Assembly (NCBI GenBank): GCA_966112615.1
Contig: CBHWDO010000008.1
Location: 1 to 64,000 of the forward strand
Length of the DNA stretch: 64,000 nt
Reading direction: 5' to 3'
Source: Flavitalea sp966112615
GTDB lineage: Bacteria > Bacteroidota > Bacteroidia > Chitinophagales > Chitinophagaceae
A program made the translations under genes and the position numbers. Shown here in pieces: positions 58,753 to 64,000 of this stretch (position 1 is the first letter of the stretch; every line of letters begins with the position of its first letter). Under the pieces are notes generated by a model. It was not told the DNA's origin and made no database searches. It was given only the letters and a program-made list of their open reading frames with translations.

Positions 58753-59745
58753 TTGAATTCATTCGGACGATATTTCAGACTCAACATATTTGGTGAATCG
58801 CATGGAGAAAGCGTAGGGATCAATATTGATGGGATTCCTGCAGGATTGCCTATTCAATTTGAAGAGTTTCTTCCTGATCTGTTAAGAAGACAGGGTGGCG
58901 GACAGAAAGGAACCACGCCAAGAAAAGAAGATGATCTTCCTATCTTCAAGAGTGGTGTTTTCAATGGTCATACTACCGGTGCGCCGATGACCATCATGTT
59001 CGAAAACAAGAATACACGTTCGGGTGATTATGATAAGATAAGATCCATTCCAAGACCGGGTCATGCGGATTTTGTAGCACATAAAAAATACCGCGGTTTT
59101 GAAGATTACAGGGGTGGAGGACATTTCAGCGGAAGACTTACTGTAGCACTTGTTGCTGCAGGTGTGATCGCCAAAAAACTGCTTGCACAAAAAGGAATTG
59201 AAGTGGTGGCCACCATCACAGAAATTGGCGGAGAAACTGACACTGAAAAAGGTTTGCAGAAAGCAATCGATGCAAAGGATTCAGTAGGCGGAATTGTTGA
59301 ATGTAAAGCAACAGGATTGCCTGTTGGAATTGGTGAACCTTTCTTTGATTCTGTTGAATCAGTATTGAGTCATGCCGTGTTTGCAATTCCTGCAGTTCGT
59401 GGAATCGAGTTTGGTACCGGCTTTGCGGCCGCGAAGATGTTTGGTGTAGATCACAATGACAATATCATTGATAATGAGGGAAGGACTGAAACAAATCATG
59501 CCGGTGGAATTGTTGGAGGTATCACCAATGGAAATGATATTGTGTTCAGGATCGCTATCAAACCAACTTCTTCCACACCAAAAGAACAGGAGAGCCTGAA
59601 CTGGGAAACCGGTGAAGTGGAAAAATTCTCTGTAAAAGGAAGACACGATCTGTGCATTGCACTTCGAGTACCTGTTGTGTTGGAAGCAGTAACAGCATGC
59701 GTATTGGTAGATATGTTGATGGCATCAAGAAATAACCAGTTATGA
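58753..59745 (+). CDS. aroC: Chorismate synthase
   Basis: Makes chorismate from EPSP with reduced FMN. 330 residues: NSFGRYFRLNIFGESHGESVGINIDGIPAG, RRQGGGQKGTTPRKEDD, GRLTVALVAAGVIAK, and GGITNGNDIVFRIAIKPTSS. The start codon is TTG at 58753: the family almost always begins MNSFGR, and no ATG is available. Overlaps the DUF952 gene by four bases. Confidence 0.94.
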   Translation: MNSFGRYFRLNIFGESHGESVGINIDGIPAGLPIQFEEFLPDLLRRQGGGQKGTTPRKEDDLPIFKSGVFNGHTTGAPMTIMFENKNTRSGDYDKIRSIPRPGHADFVAHKKYRGFEDYRGGGHFSGRLTVALVAAGVIAKKLLAQKGIEVVATITEIGGETDTEKGLQKAIDAKDSVGGIVECKATGLPVGIGEPFFDSVESVLSHAVFAIPAVRGIEFGTGFAAAKMFGVDHNDNIIDNEGRTETNHAGGIVGGITNGNDIVFRIAIKPTSSTPKEQESLNWETGEVEKFSVKGRHDLCIALRVPVVLEAVTACVLVDMLMASRNNQL

Positions 59746-60035
59746 TCTATCATATCACGACAGTGGAAGCATGGCGCAAAGCATTGCAGGAGGGTATGTA
59801 CAGCGCTCCTTCATTGCAGTCGGAAGGATTTATTCATTGCAGTACTGAAAGCCAAACTGCAGGGGTATTACAGCGATATTTCGCTGGACAGAAAGATCTT
59901 GTCCAGTTAAATATTGATGAAGATAAACTCACCAGTGAATTGCAATATGATTTTGTTGCAGAGCAGGATGAAGATTATCCGCATGTGTATGGTCCCATCA
60001 ATGTTGAGGCAGTGGTAGATGCGATCATGTTATAG
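59742..60035 (+). CDS. DUF952 protein
   Basis: 97 residues starting MIYHITTVEAWRKAL, with SEGFIHCSTESQ and the C-terminal YPHVYGPINVEAVV: the DUF952 family, function unknown, with an ADP-ribosyltransferase-like fold noted for some members. ATGA overlap with aroC implies translational coupling; convergent with the vanX-like gene, sharing the last six bases. Confidence 0.88.
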   Translation: MIYHITTVEAWRKALQEGMYSAPSLQSEGFIHCSTESQTAGVLQRYFAGQKDLVQLNIDEDKLTSELQYDFVAEQDEDYPHVYGPINVEAVVDAIML

Positions 60036-60734
60036 TTTGCTGAATGGAATATCAAGCAGGTCATATTGCTTGTTATTTGGCCAGTAGAAATGCCACCATT
60101 CTGTTTCAAGTTGTATAAATCCTGCTTTGATCATGGCATCTTTTAAGATCTTCCTGTTTTTCAAAACTTCTTTAGGAAGATGGCCATAATTTGAATGTGC
60201 ACGTTCACTGAAGTCATCAAAATCAGTTCCCATATCAAGTTCGAAATCTGATTCAATGTGTACCAGGGTAAGATCAACTGCTAGACCGCGATTATGCCCG
60301 GATCCCTTTGCAGGACTTGCTGCATAGCGTTCATCTTTCACCAGTTCCCAGAAAGCTTCTGTAACACTGTAAGGACGATATGCATCCCATATCTTCAACG
60401 CATATCCTTTCTCTTCGAGTTGTTCAGCAACTTTTGATAAAGCAATAGCTGCAGGATATCTTAGGAAAGTTTTTTCAGTGCGAGGCGGATACATCCTGCG
60501 ATGCATAAAGTTGGAAGTATCGGCATAGCGCAGTTCATATATAATTCCCGGGATGATAGAACTCAGTTCGATCATCCTGTGATCTTTATCTTCGCCGGCC
60601 TTTTTAAGATAATCGGATTGACGAGTGATCACTTTAAGTCCATATTTATTGGCCGGAATCGTATCGTTCCCAAGTAAAAATACTGGGAATAAAATGATTA
60701 TCAGGGTAATAAATATTTTCCTTATTTTGATCAT
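60030..60734 (-). CDS. D-alanyl-D-alanine dipeptidase (VanX/DdpX, M15D)
   Basis: Zinc dipeptidase of 234 residues, N-terminal signal or anchor (about 7-22). The M15 signature SGHNRGLAVDLTL gives His and Asp zinc ligands, EWWHFYW the catalytic Glu and last His; DAYRPYSVTEAFW has the conserved Arg. In this setting it more likely recycles wall dipeptides than confers glycopeptide resistance: no vanHA genes are nearby. Divergent from the L,D-transpeptidase gene. Confidence 0.92.
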   Translation of the reverse strand: MIKIRKIFITLIIILFPVFLLGNDTIPANKYGLKVITRQSDYLKKAGEDKDHRMIELSSIIPGIIYELRYADTSNFMHRRMYPPRTEKTFLRYPAAIALSKVAEQLEEKGYALKIWDAYRPYSVTEAFWELVKDERYAASPAKGSGHNRGLAVDLTLVHIESDFELDMGTDFDDFSERAHSNYGHLPKEVLKNRKILKDAMIKAGFIQLETEWWHFYWPNNKQYDLLDIPFSKL

Positions 60735-60792
60735 AACCGTTTATTGCAACCAAGTTATATAAAAAAACATCTATGGGCGCGAAGCCCGGTGC

Positions 60793-62445
60793 ATGAAAAG
60801 AAATTTATTATACATATTACTGATGGTTTTCGCATTTGCATGCGGAGATGATTATGATGAATCGAAGCCTGATATTGTAAATGAACCTGGGCAGATCACA
60901 GAGCATGTGGTCAATCATATTGAAAGAATGCTGGAGCGTGCAGACAAAGAGTCTTCCAGGATCAATGACAGCACACTGCTTACCCATGCTGATCTTACCG
61001 AGGCATTTTATAAAGAGAATGATCTGAAACCTGTTTGGGCAAATGCAGGTGCATGGCTCCCCATAGCAGATTCGCTGATGGCTTTCATTGATAGTTGCAG
61101 GGTGTATGGATTATTCCCTGGTGATTATCATCAAAAGAATCTTGCTTCAATCAGACTTCAAACACTGGATACATTAAAAGCGAAAGATGCCGTTTTGTGG
61201 ACTACCGGAGATCTGTTGATGACCGATGCATTTCTTTCTATGGCAAAAGACATCAAGCAGGGAAGGATCCCTGTTGATACCACTACAGGAAGAAGAGACA
61301 GTGTAGTTGATGGAAAAATTTATGTTGATGTATTGAAGCAATTTGTACAGCGAAAAAGTATTTATGAACTCATGCATTCACTCGAGCCAAAGCATGATGG
61401 ATATGTGCAGCTTCGTGAAGCACTTCCATCATTTATTGATAGTGCAGAATTCAAAAGAAGCACTTATATCAATTATCCGATGAAAGACTCTGCAGTTCTT
61501 GTTGAAATGGTTCAGAGAAGAATGTTTGAACTGGATTACATGCAGTCGCCTAAAGAAGAAATGGATACTACTGCTTTAAAAAAACTGATCGCAGGATACC
61601 AGAAAAAAAACAAACTGCAGGTAACAGGAAAGCTGAATGCGGAAACGGTCAATAAGCTGAACATGACAGACCTTGAGCGCTTCAAACTGGTGGCGCTAAC
61701 GATGGATAAATACAAGCAGATCCCTGATACAATGCCGTCGACAAGAGTATGGGTAAATATTCCATCATACTGGTTAAAAGTATTTGCAGAAGATACGGTA
61801 ACACTTGAATCGCGTGTAATTGTTGGTACCAGCAAGACACCAACTCCAGAGATCGTTTCGATGATCGGAAATTTTGTAACCTATCCTCAATGGACTGTTC
61901 CCTTCAGTATCATTCATAAAGAAATGATACCAAGGATTCAGAAGGATATAAATTATCTCGTGAAGCAAAACCTGATGGTTGTAGATAAGGATGATAATGT
62001 TGTCGATCCAAAGAAGATTGACTGGAAGAAAATGAGTAAGAAATATTTTCCTTACCAGATCAAGCAGCGGCAGGGTGATGATAATTCATTAGGAGTAATG
62101 AAATTCAATTTCAGGAATAAACATTCCGTGTATCTGCATGATACCAATGCAAGATGGTTATTTCAGAAGACCCAGCGATCATTGAGTCATGGTTGTGTAC
62201 GTGTACAAAAATGGAAAGAACTGGCTGAATTTTTGGTAAGAAATGATACGCTGAAAATTCCTGTTGATTCACTGAATAGCTGGATCTCGAGAAAGGAAAA
62301 GCGCGTGGTGAGTGGCTTTGAACGTGTGCCGATTTTTATTCGATATTTTACCTGTGAAGGAAAGGAAGGAAAGATCCGTTTTTATGAAGATATATATGGC
62401 AATGACAGGATACTGAGAGAGCGATATTTTGCCAATAAACTTTAA
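60793..62445 (+). CDS. L,D-transpeptidase lipoprotein (YcbB-like)
   Basis: 550 residues. Lipobox AFAC at the end of the signal peptide (Cys about 17). A long N-terminal scaffold, a peptidoglycan-binding domain (MQSPKEEMDTTALKKLIAGYQ, about 245-290), and the YkuD catalytic domain with SLSHGCVRV (Cys about 468). YcbB-type enzymes form 3-3 cross-links. Leads a short operon with rlpA (nine-base gap). Confidence 0.92.
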   Translation: MKRNLLYILLMVFAFACGDDYDESKPDIVNEPGQITEHVVNHIERMLERADKESSRINDSTLLTHADLTEAFYKENDLKPVWANAGAWLPIADSLMAFIDSCRVYGLFPGDYHQKNLASIRLQTLDTLKAKDAVLWTTGDLLMTDAFLSMAKDIKQGRIPVDTTTGRRDSVVDGKIYVDVLKQFVQRKSIYELMHSLEPKHDGYVQLREALPSFIDSAEFKRSTYINYPMKDSAVLVEMVQRRMFELDYMQSPKEEMDTTALKKLIAGYQKKNKLQVTGKLNAETVNKLNMTDLERFKLVALTMDKYKQIPDTMPSTRVWVNIPSYWLKVFAEDTVTLESRVIVGTSKTPTPEIVSMIGNFVTYPQWTVPFSIIHKEMIPRIQKDINYLVKQNLMVVDKDDNVVDPKKIDWKKMSKKYFPYQIKQRQGDDNSLGVMKFNFRNKHSVYLHDTNARWLFQKTQRSLSHGCVRVQKWKELAEFLVRNDTLKIPVDSLNSWISRKEKRVVSGFERVPIFIRYFTCEGKEGKIRFYEDIYGNDRILRERYFANKL

Positions 62446-62454
62446 AATAACCCT

Positions 62455-62931
62455 ATGAAGAACATTCTTTTTTTTCTCATGATGTTAATTGGATCGGTTT
62501 CGGTCCAGGCTTCCGTTCTGTTGGATACTACAGGTATCAGCCAGGATAAGAAGGCTGTCAAGGCAAAAAGAAATAAGAATACCGGGAAGATCCAATACGG
62601 TACTGCCAGTTATTATCATTCAAAATTCGAGGGAAAGAAAACCAGCAGCGGGCAATTATATGATGGTTCAAAATATACAGCAGCGCACAATGGTCTGCCG
62701 TTGAATACCTGGATCAAAGTGACCAATTTACGCAATAAGAGATCGGTGATTGTAAAAGTGAACGATCGCCTTCATCATAAAAATGACCGGATTGTGGATC
62801 TGAGCAGGGCTGCAGCGCAGGACCTGGGTTACCTTGGAAGAGGACTGACCAGGGTGAAGGTAGAAGTGCTGGGTAAGAAAAAGCCGGTAACGCCAAAGAA
62901 AACCCCCAGGAAAACCCCTAAGAAGAAATAA
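62455..62931 (+). CDS. RlpA-like protein
   Basis: 158 residues with signal peptide (about 1-18). The double-psi beta-barrel is clear: GTASYYHSKFEGKKTSSG, YTAAHNGLPLNTWIKVTNLRN, VKVNDRLHHKNDRIVDLSRAAAQDLG. Bears a Lys/Pro-rich tail. RlpA proteins are septal lytic transglycosylases acting on denuded glycan; there is no SPOR domain here. Co-transcribed with the L,D-transpeptidase gene. Confidence 0.9.
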   Translation: MKNILFFLMMLIGSVSVQASVLLDTTGISQDKKAVKAKRNKNTGKIQYGTASYYHSKFEGKKTSSGQLYDGSKYTAAHNGLPLNTWIKVTNLRNKRSVIVKVNDRLHHKNDRIVDLSRAAAQDLGYLGRGLTRVKVEVLGKKKPVTPKKTPRKTPKKK

Positions 62932-62954
62932 TTTTTCATTTAACTGACGACTGT

Positions 62955-62962
62955 TAATTTTG
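62955..62962 (+). promoter_or_regulatory. -7 promoter box of the 62989 gene
   Basis: TAATTTTG, 26 bases before the ATG, with TTTC about 17 bases upstream. Confidence 0.5.
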
Positions 62963-62988
62963 CCCCTAACCTAACTAAAACCTCGTTT

Positions 62989-63588
62989 ATGAAGAAACTG
63001 GCAGGGTTATTATTCGTGTCCGTATTCGCTGCTCTCACTGGTTTTTCACAGAATTCAACTGATTATATACAGCCTCCTAGTTTAGGAGTTCATTTCTTTT
63101 ACAATGATTTTGAAAGTGCTGCCAATGTAAGGGCAACATCTTTATCCTCTGCGCTGAGCAATAGCCAGTTTGGTAAGATCGGAAAGATGAAAGGCGGTGT
63201 AATGGTGAATTATATTCAGGGAATCAAATCAAAGCTTGATTTTTCCACTTCACTGGCCATGAGTAGCCTTGAATATCCATTGCGCAAGCATGATGCAGTG
63301 GGAGAAGAAAAGATCCTCCTGGAAGCAGATGCTTCCATTAAAGCGAAGATGCTGAGCAGTCAGTACGTGGTGAATCCATATGTACAGGCTGGTATCGGTG
63401 CCTTCCAGTGGAATGGGTACTATGGTGCATACATTCCTGCGGGAGTTGGTTTGCAGTTCAATGTTGGTCAGACCAATGCGATCCTGATCAATGCTCAATA
63501 TAAAATTCCCATTACCGAGCAGGCGAACTATGCATTCTTTTATAGTTTGGGATTTGTGGGAAAGATTGGGGATTTGAAGAAGAAGTAG
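62989..63588 (+). CDS. Secreted outer-membrane-barrel-like protein
   Basis: 199 residues, signal peptide about 1-20 (GFSQ). Alternating aromatic/small residues (GVHFFYNDFESAAN, VVNPYVQAGIGAFQW, AYIPAGVGLQFNVGQTNAILINAQYKIP) and an ending in aromatic-rich strand (YAFFYSLGFVGKIG) suggest an eight-stranded OmpA-like barrel without a periplasmic domain. Family and function unknown. Followed by heptads and a terminator. Confidence 0.75.
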   Translation: MKKLAGLLFVSVFAALTGFSQNSTDYIQPPSLGVHFFYNDFESAANVRATSLSSALSNSQFGKIGKMKGGVMVNYIQGIKSKLDFSTSLAMSSLEYPLRKHDAVGEEKILLEADASIKAKMLSSQYVVNPYVQAGIGAFQWNGYYGAYIPAGVGLQFNVGQTNAILINAQYKIPITEQANYAFFYSLGFVGKIGDLKKK

Positions 63589-63614
63589 TTAGGAGTTAGG
63601 AGTTGGGAGTTGGA
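63587..63614. repeat. Heptad repeat AGTTAGG/AGTTGGG
   Basis: Four 7-base units that begin within the stop codon of the barrel gene; same unit as the flanks of element E. Confidence 0.6.
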
Positions 63615-63622
63615 AGTTATTG

Positions 63623-63649
63623 ACCGCTGAGTAATCAGCGGTTTTTTTT
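63623..63649 (+). terminator. Intrinsic terminator
   Basis: ACCGCTGA (63623-63630), loop gtaa, TCAGCGGT (63635-63642), then a long T run. Lies immediately before repeat H. Confidence 0.87.
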
Positions 63650-63651
63650 AT

Positions 63652-63812
63652 GGGCTGACCAGCTCCGGGGAGCTGGGCTGAACATACCATGCTGAACAAA
63701 CAGCAAAGCTGTTTGGGCTGATTGGAATAATGATCAAGTCAGCCCAAAAACCTGCGGTTTTTGTTCAGCCTTGTGCGTTCAGCCCAATTTTGCTTCGCAA
63801 ATTGGTCAGCCC
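63652..63812. repeat. Structured intergenic repeat H (type I, complete)
   Basis: Occupies half of the 326-base gap before the last gene. Perfect outer stem GGGCTGACC (63652-63660) / GGTCAGCCC (63804-63812). Second blocks GGGCTGAAC...TGCTGAACA (63675-63698) and TGTTCAGCC...GTTCAGCCC (63762-63785) pair with some mismatches. Hairpins: AGCTCC-gg-GGAGCT (63661-63674), AACAGC-aaa-GCTGTT (63699-63713), AAAACC-tgc-GGTTTT (63747-63761), an imperfect one with ttc loop (63786-63803). Centre: TGGGCTGA / GTCAGCCCA with GGA...TC inside, as in element B. The remaining gap to 63914 shows nothing else. Confidence 0.88.
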
Positions 63813-63914
63813 GCTGCCCGAAAAATACCATCTCATTTACGTCAAAACACCATTTCCACCTTACAGCATACTGGTAATTTGGTTGAAGAATTTTTAACCA
63901 TAAAACTAGTGTGT

Positions 63915-64000
63915 ATGAGAAGGAATGTAGTGTATTGGATCATGTGCTTTGTGCTGTTTGGAATGGTGTCCTGTAAGAAAAACATGGAACCAATGGTTCA
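63915..64000 (+). CDS. Lipoprotein, N-terminal part (runs off window)
   Basis: Only 28 codons are visible: a basic start, hydrophobic stretch and lipobox FGMVSC with Cys about residue 20, followed by Lys-Lys-Asn. Typical outer-membrane lipoprotein signal of Bacteroidota. Product unknown because the gene continues beyond the window. Confidence 0.6.
   Translation, partial: MRRNVVYWIMCFVLFGMVSCKKNMEPMV

Noticed and set aside
60030..60734. Glycopeptide resistance gene vanX
   Set aside because: Chromosomal M15D dipeptidases are common, and no vanH, vanA or regulator genes are near.
60775..60790. Small GGGC-gcgaa-GCCC hairpin before the L,D-transpeptidase gene
   Set aside because: It contains GCGAAGC like the repeats but lacks all flanking blocks, so it is not called as an element.

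Overview
The window looks like a chromosomal segment of a Bacteroidota bacterium, most likely a member of the Chitinophagaceae (family placement is inference). Evidence seen directly: many genes are preceded by the Bacteroidota -7 element TAnnTTTG, often only 4-8 nt before the ATG; ribosome binding sites are weak or absent; and the gene content is typical of the phylum (PafA phosphatase, Tex, DUF6249, OMPLA, BadF-type sugar kinase plus MurQ, DAHP synthase fused to chorismate mutase). No rRNA, tRNA, IS element or CRISPR array was seen.

Layout. 1-26 kb is mostly housekeeping: prmC/ribD, a transporter, YigZ, a lipase/phospholipase A pair, hydroxyacyl-CoA dehydrogenase, Mrp, a PaiB-like protein, SDR, kynureninase, pyrF, glutaryl-CoA dehydrogenase, shikimate kinase, FtsK, LolA, UbiX, a thioredoxin-fold protein, an alpha-oxoamine synthase, PafA and a double M16 peptidase. 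26.0-31.8 kb is a visibly AT-rich accessory island. It holds a decayed P-loop ATPase, a PIN nuclease fused to a GHKL-type ATPase domain, an ADP-ribosyltransferase-like gene overlapping an unknown partner, a beta-propeller fragment and a four-helix membrane protein; this is a plausible defence or conflict locus. 31.8-50 kb returns to core genes: cystathionine beta-synthase, Tex, alpha-amylase, an oxidoreductase broken by one stop codon, a sigma/anti-sigma pair, CtpA, and MurK-like kinase with MurQ. 50.3-59.7 kb is an aromatic amino acid supercluster (pheA, aminotransferase, tyrA, DEAD-box helicase, DAHP synthase-chorismate mutase, aroB, aroA, aroC). It begins with a clear attenuator: a 25-residue leader peptide containing six Phe and four Tyr, an antiterminator and a terminator. 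60-64 kb carries cell-wall genes (VanX-like dipeptidase, L,D-transpeptidase, RlpA) and a secreted barrel protein.

The most unusual signal is a dispersed family of structured intergenic repeats (about 8966-9319, 17452-17607, 18376-18548, 19986-20025, 35887-36196, 44834-44932, 46147-46317, 63652-63812). Each is a long inverted repeat built from conserved blocks (GGGCTGAC, GGGCTGAACG, TGTTCAGC, CGGGCAGAAC and complements). The blocks are interrupted by short hairpins whose stems differ from place to place but mostly keep a three-base GNA (or TNC) loop. At least seven genes end exactly at one of these repeats: the repeat starts at, or supplies, the stop codon. I do not recognise this as a named element.

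Genes work together in recognisable units: shikimate/Phe/Tyr synthesis under aromatic attenuation, peptidoglycan recycling (MurK-MurQ) with wall remodelling, lipid turnover (lipase plus OMPLA) and amino acid catabolism (kynureninase, glutaryl-CoA dehydrogenase). All functional calls rest on motif recognition by eye, without database searches.
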